Positions 1 through 8,682 of a stretch of 64,000 nt of DNA are shown here, in pieces. The position numbers and the translations under genes are program-made. How positions within the stretch are numbered: the first letter of the stretch is position 1; the number at the start of each line of letters is the position of its first letter. Source of the DNA: Leucobacter sp. 7(1). GTDB taxonomy: Bacteria > Actinomycetota > Actinomycetes > Actinomycetales > Microbacteriaceae. The notes under the pieces are model-generated. The model worked only from the letters and a program-made list of their open reading frames with translations, made no database searches and had not been told where the DNA came from. The DNA lies in the NCBI RefSeq assembly GCF_900163635.1, contig NZ_FUID01000066.1, positions 62,001 through 126,000 on the forward strand, given 5' to 3'.

Positions 1-1
1 A

Positions 2-673
2 CGTGACTCCTGGCCTGCCACTATCCCCGCTGTGGGCCAGATTCTCGATCAGGGGCTTGATTTTTCGCCTCTGACGGTGTTTGTGGGCGAGAACGGTGCT
101 GGCAAATCAACGATCGTCGAAGCGATTGCCGAGGCCTACGGGCTGGGAGTCGAAGGCGGAACCAGAAACTCGCTCCACCGAACCCAGCACACCGAATCAG
201 GACTTGCCGACCACCTGCAACTCGTGCGCGGCGCAGGAAGCACCCGCCAGGGAGTATTCCTGCGAGCAGAGACGATGCACGGCCACTTTTCCTATCTCGA
301 TGACGTGGGCATCTCTGGGAGGCACAACTTCCAAAGCCACGGCGAGTCCTTCATCGAGTTTTTCACCACTCGATCCCGGATCGGTGGCCTGTGGGTGTTC
401 GATGAGGCCGAGTCTGCTCTGTCGTTCAACGGATGCCTCGTGTTGCTGGCGCACATTCGTGAACTCCTGGCAAGCGGTGCGCAGGTGATCATGTCCACTC
501 ATTCGCCGATCCTCGCCTCCCTTCCCGAAGCGAAGCTCCTTGAAGTAGGCGAATGGGGGCTCCGAGCCAGCGAATACGACGAACTCGACATGGTGCAGAG
601 CTGGCGATCATTTCTTGATGCACCTGGCCGTTATCTGCGCCACCTGACTACTGACAGCAGGCTGGACAACTGA
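2..673 (+). CDS. AAA-family ATPase, 5' end cut by window edge
   Basis: Small SMC/RecF-like AAA ATPase of the kind that binds and hydrolyses ATP next to a nuclease or defence partner. The frame is open to the first base, so the start lies outside the window; a GTG at 32 exists but has no ribosome site. Visible: Walker A GENGAGKST near residue 30, Walker B with FDEAES near residue 130, and an H-loop STHSPI near residue 160. It is compact (at least 220 residues) with no nuclease domain. Nothing upstream can be seen, so partner and role are unknown. Family call is firm; function is not. Confidence 0.75.
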   Translation, partial: RDSWPATIPAVGQILDQGLDFSPLTVFVGENGAGKSTIVEAIAEAYGLGVEGGTRNSLHRTQHTESGLADHLQLVRGAGSTRQGVFLRAETMHGHFSYLDDVGISGRHNFQSHGESFIEFFTTRSRIGGLWVFDEAESALSFNGCLVLLAHIRELLASGAQVIMSTHSPILASLPEAKLLEVGEWGLRASEYDELDMVQSWRSFLDAPGRYLRHLTTDSRLDN

Positions 674-809
674 CTTGATTTGTCGCTGACGGGGAAAGCA
701 CATCTCGTTCGCTTCTGCTCGATCCCTAGTGTGTGAAGGGCCACCTAAAGCGAGTGCGCTCGGCGGCGGCATTCGGGTTGCAGTGAGGAGGTATCGGTAG
801 CCTGAGAGT

Positions 810-1721
810 ATGGGTGTTCGTGGATTTGCGCGTCGGTCGAATGATCCGAGCAGTGTCGTGCACGGAGTCGTCTCGACGGGGCTGGTTGCAGCGCTGGCGC
901 TGGTTGAGCCGCGGAAACTCACCACCGGTCGCCGCCTTGGCTACCGGGTCGGGGTTGCCGCGGTGGCGGCGTGGACGATGTGGGTAAGCCTTCGCACCAG
1001 CAAGAACACCGGCCCCGATCTGCTCGGTCCTGTCGGACGTGTGGCGGTGACTACGGGAGCGGCGGGTGCGGTCTTTGGGTTTGCCGAAGCTGGTGAAGCC
1101 ATTGATGCGCGTCTTCACGATGGGCTTGTGCGCGTTGGCGCGAGAAGGCCCAGACTTTGGCTCGCCGCAGGTGAAGCGGCGCTCTCCGCGTTGGCGTGGT
1201 GGATGGGTCGTGTGAGCGATCGCGCTGGCGTCGATGATCTGGACGACTTCGAGGAACCGGAGCGCGCACTGATCGATATGCCTGCTGGTCTTCGAGAGAT
1301 GGCGTCGCATGTGCTGTCTGCGACGGATGGGCACGGTGCACCGGAGTTGCGGGAACAGCTTGCCGGGGCGCGTGTGGTCAGTTTTGGCGACGGGGCGCTC
1401 GATATATCGTTTGCGCAGTTCGACACGCCGAAGGGTCTGCCGCGGGCTGTGCCTGGGGATGCGACGTTCCCGGCTATCGGGGGCTTCCGCGCACTCGGAA
1501 ACCGCACCTTCGATATCCGCATCTTCGTTGAGGACGGCCGGTTGGAGAGCATCCGCATAGACGAGGGCGCGGACTGGTCAGACGAAGCACGAGACAGCTG
1601 GAACAACACCGGACGCGATCTGAGCGAGCTTATGGGGTGGCCTGCCCCAGGAGATATCGAGTTGCTCATCGAAACCGCCACAGGCTACAAACCGGTGACG
1701 AACCGACGGGATCCTCGATGA
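810..1721 (+). CDS. Hypothetical membrane-anchored protein, first gene of a four-gene operon
   Basis: Not recognised as a named family. Residues ~15-35, ~45-65, ~75-95 and ~115-130 are hydrophobic, so the N-terminal half looks like several membrane spans; the C-terminal half (~150-303) is soluble and acidic. Its stop overlaps the next start as ATGA, indicating translational coupling with the 158-residue protein downstream. ATG at 810 is chosen because it gives the full hydrophobic N-terminus. The operon context (membrane protein, two soluble proteins, lipoprotein) could fit an envelope-associated immunity or accessory system, which is inference only. Confidence 0.6.
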   Translation: MGVRGFARRSNDPSSVVHGVVSTGLVAALALVEPRKLTTGRRLGYRVGVAAVAAWTMWVSLRTSKNTGPDLLGPVGRVAVTTGAAGAVFGFAEAGEAIDARLHDGLVRVGARRPRLWLAAGEAALSALAWWMGRVSDRAGVDDLDDFEEPERALIDMPAGLREMASHVLSATDGHGAPELREQLAGARVVSFGDGALDISFAQFDTPKGLPRAVPGDATFPAIGGFRALGNRTFDIRIFVEDGRLESIRIDEGADWSDEARDSWNNTGRDLSELMGWPAPGDIELLIETATGYKPVTNRRDPR

Positions 1722-2194
1722 ACGAAGATAGGACACGCATCATGGAGATGCTTCTGGCCGGTCCTCGTGGGCGACGGTTGCTGCTCGAGTTCGCGCTCGC
1801 ATCTGAGCGTCAACGCGACCCCGAGTATCGGGAGGAATCACTGACTGCGGGAGTGTTCCTCGCCTCGTACCATCTCGACCCGGGCAAGGGCACCTCGGTG
1901 CAACTGTTTGGTGACGTTGGTGCGGAGACTCAGGAAATCAGTCCCGCCGAGATCGCATCCCGTATGGGGGCCGTCCCGCTGGTTGAGGTGACGCCGGAGC
2001 TACTGCGCGACTGCGTCGCTGAATCAGTGAGTGGTGCGAGGTACTGGCAAGAACCCGACGGCACAGACATCCTTGCGGGAATGCCCGAACTGGCTGCGTC
2101 ACTGCGTCGTGTCGCAGCACACCTTGCCGCGTCGCCGCACACCGCTTGGTGGAGTGCTCCGGTGGAGGAACGTTTGCAATGGCAGGTCGAATAG
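1718..2194 (+). CDS. Hypothetical soluble protein
   Basis: 158-residue protein of unknown function. The frame is open upstream, but ATG at 1718 overlaps the upstream stop in the ATGA arrangement, which is the best start. It is acidic and has no signal peptide or membrane span. The C-terminus contains a tryptophan-rich stretch (TAWWSAPVEERLQW). It sits second in an operon of four co-directional genes and probably works with them. Confidence 0.6.
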   Translation: MNEDRTRIMEMLLAGPRGRRLLLEFALASERQRDPEYREESLTAGVFLASYHLDPGKGTSVQLFGDVGAETQEISPAEIASRMGAVPLVEVTPELLRDCVAESVSGARYWQEPDGTDILAGMPELAASLRRVAAHLAASPHTAWWSAPVEERLQWQVE

Positions 2195-2215
2195 GATGGA
2201 GCACCACCCCGCACC

Positions 2216-2833
2216 GTGCTCGAAGACCCGCTCTCGAGGCTCCGACACGTGCAGGATGAGGTTCTGGCAGAAGAACTCACCGCTCGCCGTGAACGTCCTA
2301 CCGACCCGGCGGCGAGTTGGAGCGGGAGCTGGTGGTCGAGACCACCGTGGGAACTGCCCTCATCAACCCGCGCACTGCCTGACGGTGCTCCTGCTGGGCT
2401 GTGGTTCGTGGAAGATACTCTCGGGTGGGAACACGCGACCACGAGACGGGTCGGGATACCTGCGGGGTTGCGCATCTTCGAGATCGACACCGCAGAAGCC
2501 TGGGCATCGTTGTGCCGCCGGTTCCCGATCGAGGTGACCGCACAGAAGCGGCACGACTGGTATCGCACCACCGGCCGAGACGGGAGTTGGGTGATCCCGG
2601 ACTGGGCGAAAGTCGCAGAGCACTACGACGCCGTGCACCTGTGCACGCTGACGTACCCGTCTGCCGCAAGCACGGCGATCCCGGTCGATAACGAAACGGC
2701 GAGTGTGATCGCCGGGTGGGGGCCGGACGAAACCTACTGGTTCACGCCCCGCGTCAGATACGTAGACGAACCCATCAGGTGGGCGCTACACGACGACGGC
2801 GAAGACAATACCTGGGTGAGAGAAGAATCATGA
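2216..2833 (+). CDS. Hypothetical tryptophan-rich soluble protein
   Basis: 205 residues, start GTG at 2216, 21 bases after the previous stop. Tryptophans and aromatic residues are abundant across the whole length (GLWFVEDTLGWEH, WVIPDWAKVAEHYD, TYWFTPRVRYVD). No signal peptide or membrane span. The ending overlaps the start of the lipoprotein gene by ATGA. I do not recognise the family. It is probably a small globular cytoplasmic protein co-produced with its neighbours. Confidence 0.6.
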   Translation: MLEDPLSRLRHVQDEVLAEELTARRERPTDPAASWSGSWWSRPPWELPSSTRALPDGAPAGLWFVEDTLGWEHATTRRVGIPAGLRIFEIDTAEAWASLCRRFPIEVTAQKRHDWYRTTGRDGSWVIPDWAKVAEHYDAVHLCTLTYPSAASTAIPVDNETASVIAGWGPDETYWFTPRVRYVDEPIRWALHDDGEDNTWVREES

Positions 2834-3552
2834 AACACAACGCACGGAAACGCATTTTGGTGCCGCTGGCGGCAGGCGTGCTAGCGACGCTGCTGCTTGC
2901 CGGATGCACCCAGCCCGCAACGACCACCACGACAGACGCCGATGGAAACACGGTCACGATCGACTGGGTCGACTACCCCGCCAACGCGGGCATCCCCGCA
3001 AGCGACGTGCTCGCCTTGCCCATGGCCGAAGAGGTGGAAGCTCGCGCGAACCAACTCATCAGCGAAGTGAAGGATGCCCTCGAAGCCGAATACGGGATCA
3101 CCGAATGGACCACATCGAACGAAGGCGGATGGTTCCCTGAAGAAGGCAACGGGTACGGTGGCACCTCGCTGCTCACCACCTACAACTCCGCCAGCTACGG
3201 AGCAGAAATCCGTATCCCTGTCGAGCAATGGGACGACGTGATCGACACGGTGCGAACAATCACACAAAAGTACGAGATCTCTGAGGAGAGGAACGAAACG
3301 TACATCGAGGAGTACCCAGAGTGGATGCGATTCGGAGGCTTCTATCGCGGGACAGAGTCGTTCGACATCATGGTCCAGGACGACACACTCAACCCTGAAC
3401 ACGCAACCAGCGACAGTGACGACGAGCTAGTGACCGGTGTCTCGCTGCTCTATGTCATCACCACCATCAGCAAGGGCGACCGCGACGAGTTCATCCAGCG
3501 CGCAGCCCCATATGAAGGACTCAGACTCCCCGAAGCGACAACCTCAGACTGA
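2830..3552 (+). CDS. Secreted lipoprotein, possibly LppA-like
   Basis: 240 residues starting at ATG 2830, coupled to the upstream gene by ATGA. A classic lipoprotein signal is visible: basic N-terminus (MKHNARKR), hydrophobic core, and lipobox LLAGC with the lipidated Cys near residue 22. The mature part is acidic and would face outward on the membrane surface. Its size and its C-terminus (RDEFIQRAAPYEG) recall LppA-type actinobacterial lipoproteins, but that similarity is from memory and uncertain. Last gene of the operon; an intrinsic terminator follows directly. Confidence 0.7.
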   Translation: MKHNARKRILVPLAAGVLATLLLAGCTQPATTTTTDADGNTVTIDWVDYPANAGIPASDVLALPMAEEVEARANQLISEVKDALEAEYGITEWTTSNEGGWFPEEGNGYGGTSLLTTYNSASYGAEIRIPVEQWDDVIDTVRTITQKYEISEERNETYIEEYPEWMRFGGFYRGTESFDIMVQDDTLNPEHATSDSDDELVTGVSLLYVITTISKGDRDEFIQRAAPYEGLRLPEATTSD

Positions 3553-3598
3553 TCCAACGGTCCCGCCACGGTGGCGGCACCGACGGATCAGGGGTTTT
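3549..3598 (+). terminator. Intrinsic terminator after the lipoprotein operon
   Basis: Outer arms CTGATCC (3549-3555) and GGATCAG (3585-3591) enclose an inner GCCAC/GTGGC pairing, followed by GGGTTTTGC. It begins inside the stop codon region of the lipoprotein gene. Confidence 0.6.
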
Positions 3599-3619
3599 GC
3601 TATTTCGGAGTGAACCGGC

Positions 3620-3736
3620 TCATCGCAGATGAGGGCGTAGGTGCTTCCTGAACCCGCCGGTTTCGAGTAGCGATCGGGTGATGTAGTTCGTCGAGTTCCG
3701 GAACCCCAAAGCCGAACCGCGGAGGTGCTCGGTACC
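3620..3736 (-). pseudogene. Remnant: C-terminus of an ISL3-family transposase
   Basis: Reading the minus strand gives about 38 codons containing HLRGSALGFRNSTNY and SLLETGGFRK before a stop at 3620. This matches the conserved C-terminal end of ISL3 transposases (LRG-ALGFRN-NY-RSLL). Upstream on the same strand the frame meets a stop and nothing else of the transposase is visible, nor terminal inverted repeats. It is therefore a truncated relic, indicating past IS insertion and deletion at the edge of the mobile element. Confidence 0.65.
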
Positions 3737-3789
3737 TCATTTCGTCTCTCAAGACGTAGGTACGTTTACCTCCCCACGGGTCGCCGCGC

Positions 3790-4211
3790 TCAGGGCTGCA
3801 CAGTGACGGTCACCTCCCCTGGGTCACCGCACTGCTCGCTACTGCCGACACTCACCCACTCCGCCGTGATCTCCGCCTCGGAAATGCAAGGTGCCGTCGC
3901 GGGTGAGCGTACGCACCGTGAAGCGCTCCAGCCGCGTCATGCCGACCGAGAACGTCCACGAGTCCCCGTCCTGACCTTCGACCGAGGCGAACCCGAGCGG
4001 CCCCGCCATGTCCACGTCCTCAGTCGGGGCGCAGCCCTCGTCGGTGCAGATCTGCACCTGATCGACGGCCGAGGTGTCACCGTCGAGCTGGATGACGATG
4101 GTGTTCGCGCGGCCCGCTCACCGGGCACGCGAACGGGACACAGCCCGTCAGATCCATCGCGGTCACCGGCCCGGCCACGGCCGCGATCCCCGCCCGCCGT
4201 CTCCTCGTCAT
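3790..4211 (-). pseudogene. Frameshifted lipoprotein gene
   Basis: Minus strand. ATG at 4211 begins a basic, hydrophobic N-terminus ending in LTGC, a weak lipobox, then the frame breaks near 4110. A second frame continues with NTIVIQLDGDTSAVDQVQIC and TRLERFTVRTLTRDGT, and near 3885 it shifts again into SEAEITAEWVSVGSSEQCG, ending VTVTVQP and a stop at 3790. Two shifts of frame with protein-like sequence on both sides indicate a decayed gene for a ~135-residue cysteine-containing secreted lipoprotein. Sequencing error at both points is less likely but possible. Confidence 0.6.
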
Positions 4212-4330
4212 CCTCACCAAGCCCGCACCATCCGATCCTGCTTCCATCTCGACGCTACGGACCGATCCTCCGATCGTCCCGCTCTCTGGACCTCACAGAG
4301 CTCTCACGCTCTCTTCCGAATGGACGTATG

Positions 4331-4379
4331 CTACCGTGGTAGATACATCAGTTTCTATACAAGAAACATCAGGCGGTGA
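4331..4379 (+). promoter_or_regulatory. Promoter/operator and ribosome site of the relaxase gene
   Basis: Two short inverted repeats sit just upstream of the relaxase: CTACC-GT-GGTAG (4331-4342) and GTTTC-7 nt-GAAAC (4351-4367). The region is AT-richer than its surroundings. AGGCGGTGA at 4371-4379 is a good ribosome site for ATG 4385, which decides the start over the upstream GTG at 4376. The repeats could be operators for the element's XRE regulator; this is inferred. Confidence 0.45.
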
Positions 4380-4384
4380 TTCAT

Positions 4385-7300
4385 ATGCGCGGCGGGGTGA
4401 TCCTGTTCCGGGGAACCGGGGCCGATGCGCGCCGCTATGTCGAGGCCGACCGTTCCCGCGCCGATGACTACTACCTCGGCGCAGAGACTTCCGTGGCGGA
4501 GTTCACCGCGCTCGACGGTGCCGGGAACGTGACCGCCACACTCGGACTGGAACCAGAGGTGTACGCGGGCTGGGTGGACTGGACGAACCCGGTCACGGGT
4601 GAGTCGATGGGCAAGCCACGATTGCCGGGGGAAGGGCGGCAGGGCTCGCCCAGGTTTGCGGAGATGGTGGTGAACGCCCCGAAGTCGCTCTCGATCGCCG
4701 CCGCGCTCCACCCCGAAGTCTCTGATGCTTTCGAACTGGCGCAGCAGGACGCCGTGGGCGAGATTCAACGGTGGCTCGCACAGCACTCTGTGACCCGTGT
4801 CGGGCCGCGCGGCAAGCAGGAGGTTGTGCCCGTCGAGCAGTTGCAGGCGGTAGCGGTGTCGCACCGCAGCAGTCGGGCGGGTGATCCGCACCGGCATATC
4901 CACTTCCAGATCGGCACACGAGTATGGGCGGCAGGGAAGTGGCGGGCGCTGGACACGGCGGCGCTGTTCAAGCAGCAAGGCGCGATCCGCGCCCTCGGCA
5001 CCGCCGTCATCGCCGCGCACCCGGAGCTTGCGGAGGTGCTGGATCGGCACGGCCTCACCCTCGATCCGGTATCGGGCGAGGTGGTCGAGATCGAGCGGTT
5101 CAACGGTGTGATGAGCAAGCGGGGCGAGCAAGTACGCAAGCATCTCGAACGGCTCGAAGCGGAGTGGGAGGCGGCGCATCCGGGCGAGGCGATGGGGCCG
5201 GTCGTCTCCGCCCGGCTCGCGGCGAAAGCGTGGGCGTATGAGCGGCCAGCGAAGAAGCCCACCACCCTCCGCGAAGAACACGCCTGGGTGACCGAGCTAC
5301 GCGACGCCGGCTACGACCCCGAGACCTTGCGCCGGCCTGTGCGTCGTGTGCCGGCGTCGCTGGATGACCTCTCCGTGCAGACCGTCGCAAGCAGGGCGCT
5401 GGATCGCTGCGCGGCAGGGGGTTCGGCGTGGACGCGGCACACGGTGCAGGAGCACGCGACCCGGATCATGACCGAGTACGGCGTGCAAGCAGCACCCGAA
5501 GAGATACGCGAGTTCCTGCGCATCGCAACCGCCCTGGCGATGGAGGATTGCCTCTCGATCCTCCCGCACGGCGCACCGACGCCGGAGCATGTGGCGCACC
5601 TCACGTCGCTCAGGGTGGTGCAGGCCGAGACGGAACTGCGCGACATCCTGACCGCACGAGTGCCGAAGCGGGAGCCGAGGCACCCGGACGTGCGCGACGC
5701 GGCAAGGGCGCGGGGTCTCGATGCGGGGCAGGAGCGCGCCGCCGCAGCGGTCGCATCGAGTGATCCGCTCGTGATCGTGGAGGGCGCAGCCGGGGCGGGC
5801 AAGACCACCATGCTCGGCGTCGCAATCGAGGTCGCGGCGCAGCATGGGCGGGCGTCGCGGGTGGTTGCGCCGACGTTGCGCGCCGCTCAGGTCGCGCACG
5901 ATGAACTCGGGGTGCCCGCGACCAGTGTTGCGGCGCTCGTGCATGCCCACGGGTGGCGGTGGAACAGCGACGGCGTATGGACGCGCCTCGTACCGGGCGA
6001 CACCGACTCGGAGACGGGGCGCACCTATCGCGGCCCGTCCAAGGACGCACGGCTCGCGCGGGGTGAGCGGGTGATCGTGGACGAGGCCGGGATGCTCGAC
6101 CAAGACACCGCAATCGCCCTCCTGACCGTCACCGCCGAGGCGGGCGCGACGGTCGCACTGGTCGGGGATCGCGCGCAGCTCGCCGCAGTTGGTCGTGGCG
6201 GGGTGCTCGATATGGCCGCGCACATTCGGGGGCGCACGTTCGATATGGCCGAGGTGCACCGCTTCACCGACCCCGCCTACGCCGAGGTCACGCTACGGAT
6301 GCGCGACGGACGCGACCCCGGCGAGGTGTTCGACCAGCTCGCCAGCCTCGGGCTGATCCGTCTGCACGAGAGCGGCGACGAGGCGCGCGAGCATATCGCC
6401 CAGGAGCGGCAGGATGGCGAGGCCGTCACCGTCAGCACGAACGATGAGGCCCGTACTATCAACGCCCGCATCCGCGAGGAGCGAGTCTCGCAAGGTGTCG
6501 TCGACGACACGACGACCGTGTACGGGAACGACGGCCTGCCTATCGGGGCCGGGGATGTGATTCAGACGCGGAAGAACAACGCCGATGTGGGGGTGGCGAA
6601 TCGGCAGCAATGGGTCGTGCAGCGCGTCGAGGACGACGGCGCGGTCTCCGTGCGCGAGGCCGGGAGCGGGCGGAAGCGGCAGCGCACCGTCAGGCTCCCC
6701 GCTGAGTATGTGGCCGAGCACGCGCACCTGTCGTATGCGGTGACCGCCTACGGGGTGCAGGGCGCAACCGTCGCGGGGTCGCACACGATCCTCACCGATG
6801 CCACCAGTGCCGCAGGTGTGTACGTCGGCATGACCCGCGGGCGAGAGTCGAACGTGCTGCATGTCGTCGCCGGGAACCTGACCGACGCCAGGGCGCAGTT
6901 CATCGAGGCGATGGAGCGCGACCGCGCCGACCGCGGACTTGCCGACGCTACCCGCCGAGCCGTCGAGGAAGTGGCCGGGTTGGTCGAGAACGGCCCCGTG
7001 CGGTTCGTGAGCGACGAGATAGCGGCGCTCGACAAGCGTGCGGCAACGGCTGAGGCGCAGGCGGCACGCTGGCAACAGGTCAGCGCCGCCCTTGCCGACC
7101 TCAGCGACCGCGAGACGGCACTACGCGAGAACGCACGCGCCACCGAGCAGACCGCGCGGCAGCGTTCCGAGCAGGTGCGCGCCGAGGTGACCGCGCCCCT
7201 CGTCTCCGCGGCGAGAGCGGCACTCACCGAGTGGGAGCAGGCCGACGCCGCCGAGCAGGCGGCAGGCGAGCAGGTGCGGGCGGTGTCATGGTTCGGGAAG

Positions 7301-7837
7301 CGCCGCGCCCGCGACGAGCACGAGAACGCCCAGGCCCGAACCCGCGAAGCGCGCCAGCAGTTGACGAACGAGTGGGGTGAGCCGCCGAAGTGGAACGAAC
7401 GTGCCGACGCCTGGGTGGAGCGAGTCACCCGGCCCCGGATCGAGAACGACCCGCGTGTGATCGACGCCGAGCAGGAGCACCGGGCGGCACGCGACGCGAT
7501 GCTGAGCAGACCAGAGCGAGCGCAGACCGCACGACTCGCGGCGTTCGCGCGGGTGTTCGGTGCGGAGACGGTGAGCCGCAATCGGCAGGCGTACCTCGGT
7601 ACGAACTCTGCACGACAGGCCGCAAGCGCGGCGCAGACGGCGAGGCGAGCGCGCAAGGAAGCCGAGCTGCTGCGCTCCCTCACGCCTGCCGAGGCAGTCG
7701 GGAGGATCGAGCAGACCCGCGCAGCACAGGCCGCACGCGAGGCCCAGCGGGTGGAGCGGGAACGCGCCAGGCTGCATGACTTCGACCAGCAGCATCGCAG
7801 TGCACCTCGACAAGACGGCCCGGCGCGCGGCTTGTAA
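4385..7837 (+). CDS. MobF-type relaxase-helicase (TrwC/TraA-like)
   Basis: About 1150 residues. The N-terminal TrwC-type relaxase domain nicks the transfer origin and stays covalently bound to DNA through a tyrosine (candidates: the YY at residues ~26-27). The metal-binding three-histidine motif is in GDPHRHIHFQIGT near residues 165-178. A superfamily-1 helicase follows, with Walker A GAAGAGKTT near 467, Walker B VDEAGM near 565 and motif VGDRAQLAAVGRGG near 595. The C-terminus from ~850 is a long Arg/Ala/Gln/Glu-rich coiled coil. No type IV secretion genes lie nearby, so transfer probably needs a helper element. Confidence 0.9.
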   Translation: MRGGVILFRGTGADARRYVEADRSRADDYYLGAETSVAEFTALDGAGNVTATLGLEPEVYAGWVDWTNPVTGESMGKPRLPGEGRQGSPRFAEMVVNAPKSLSIAAALHPEVSDAFELAQQDAVGEIQRWLAQHSVTRVGPRGKQEVVPVEQLQAVAVSHRSSRAGDPHRHIHFQIGTRVWAAGKWRALDTAALFKQQGAIRALGTAVIAAHPELAEVLDRHGLTLDPVSGEVVEIERFNGVMSKRGEQVRKHLERLEAEWEAAHPGEAMGPVVSARLAAKAWAYERPAKKPTTLREEHAWVTELRDAGYDPETLRRPVRRVPASLDDLSVQTVASRALDRCAAGGSAWTRHTVQEHATRIMTEYGVQAAPEEIREFLRIATALAMEDCLSILPHGAPTPEHVAHLTSLRVVQAETELRDILTARVPKREPRHPDVRDAARARGLDAGQERAAAAVASSDPLVIVEGAAGAGKTTMLGVAIEVAAQHGRASRVVAPTLRAAQVAHDELGVPATSVAALVHAHGWRWNSDGVWTRLVPGDTDSETGRTYRGPSKDARLARGERVIVDEAGMLDQDTAIALLTVTAEAGATVALVGDRAQLAAVGRGGVLDMAAHIRGRTFDMAEVHRFTDPAYAEVTLRMRDGRDPGEVFDQLASLGLIRLHESGDEAREHIAQERQDGEAVTVSTNDEARTINARIREERVSQGVVDDTTTVYGNDGLPIGAGDVIQTRKNNADVGVANRQQWVVQRVEDDGAVSVREAGSGRKRQRTVRLPAEYVAEHAHLSYAVTAYGVQGATVAGSHTILTDATSAAGVYVGMTRGRESNVLHVVAGNLTDARAQFIEAMERDRADRGLADATRRAVEEVAGLVENGPVRFVSDEIAALDKRAATAEAQAARWQQVSAALADLSDRETALRENARATEQTARQRSEQVRAEVTAPLVSAARAALTEWEQADAAEQAAGEQVRAVSWFGKRRARDEHENAQARTREARQQLTNEWGEPPKWNERADAWVERVTRPRIENDPRVIDAEQEHRAARDAMLSRPERAQTARLAAFARVFGAETVSRNRQAYLGTNSARQAASAAQTARRARKEAELLRSLTPAEAVGRIEQTRAAQAAREAQRVERERARLHDFDQQHRSAPRQDGPARGL

Positions 7838-7884
7838 GCCAGCACGGTCGGGCTGCCGCGGGCTTGTCGCGCCCTTGCCCTCGG

Positions 7885-8673
7885 CTACCGTCCGAGGCTC
7901 GGGCCGCTACGCCCGCTGCCAGGCGAGTCGTCGTGTCCGAACGCATCTGGCGGAGGCAGGGTGCGGCGGTGTTCGCGGGCGGCGTCCAGCTCGTGGTCGA
8001 GCAGGGCAGGGTCGCGGGTGCTCTGACGTGTCGTGAAACCCTGGGCGTGCTCGTCCAGCAGCCCCATCAGCCGGTCGTGCTGTTCGGCGTCCTGGACGGT
8101 GACGAGGTTTGGGCGGAGCAGCGCGTCCAGGCCTGAGTGGTCTTGAACGATGGCGAGGGTGCGGGCGTGGGCGAACACGTCGCCGGGAATCTGCGACCAG
8201 TCGATCACCCATCCGGCATTGCGGGCGAGTTGGTTGAAGAAGACGTGCTGGCTTCTTGTGTTCACGTCGCGGGTCGCGTGGATCGAGGTCGTCTCGCCCC
8301 ACACCCAGGCGAGCCCGTCGGAGAACGCATCGGCGTCGAGGCCGCGCAGGTGGTCGCGGGCGGCGAGCTGTCCGAAGACGCGCTCGGCCTCGCCGACGAT
8401 GAACTGCGGGCGGCAGTGGATGATGCCGGTGCCGCCGGGGTGGGTGTCGGTATCTCTGATCTCGCCCGCCCAGTCGTACAGGTCGCGGGTCAGGTGCCGA
8501 TGGATCGCGAGCAGATGAGGGAGGTCGTAGCTGCCGGGGATCGGGTGTTCGCGGAGTTCACCCATGCGCTGGCCGATGACCTCGGTTTCCACGAACTTCC
8601 AGTGCTCATAGTCCGTGATGCCGAGCTTGTTGACCAGAACATCAGAGCCCGGATAGGTGTAGTGATCCGGCAT
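7885..8673 (-). CDS. Fic-domain protein with a degenerate active-site motif
   Basis: 262 residues, convergent with the relaxase gene. Fic enzymes usually transfer AMP from ATP to target proteins through the motif HPFx(D/E)GNGRxxR. Here residues 132-143 read HATRDVNTRSQH. The catalytic His, acidic residue, Asn and first Arg are kept. Pro, Phe, both Gly and the second Arg (now His143) are changed. The following helix (VFFNQLARNAGW) is typical of Fic proteins. The C-terminal ~60 residues are charged and probably disordered. It lies 9 bases after a VbhA-like antitoxin gene. Activity may be altered or lost. Confidence 0.8.
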   Translation of the reverse strand: MPDHYTYPGSDVLVNKLGITDYEHWKFVETEVIGQRMGELREHPIPGSYDLPHLLAIHRHLTRDLYDWAGEIRDTDTHPGGTGIIHCRPQFIVGEAERVFGQLAARDHLRGLDADAFSDGLAWVWGETTSIHATRDVNTRSQHVFFNQLARNAGWVIDWSQIPGDVFAHARTLAIVQDHSGLDALLRPNLVTVQDAEQHDRLMGLLDEHAQGFTTRQSTRDPALLDHELDAAREHRRTLPPPDAFGHDDSPGSGRSGPSLGR

Positions 8674-8682
8674 GAGCGCGAG

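Noticed and set aside
4355-7075. Long antisense frames opposite the relaxase gene
   Set aside because: Low-complexity Arg/Pro/His-rich products that mirror the codon bias of the relaxase; no ribosome sites.
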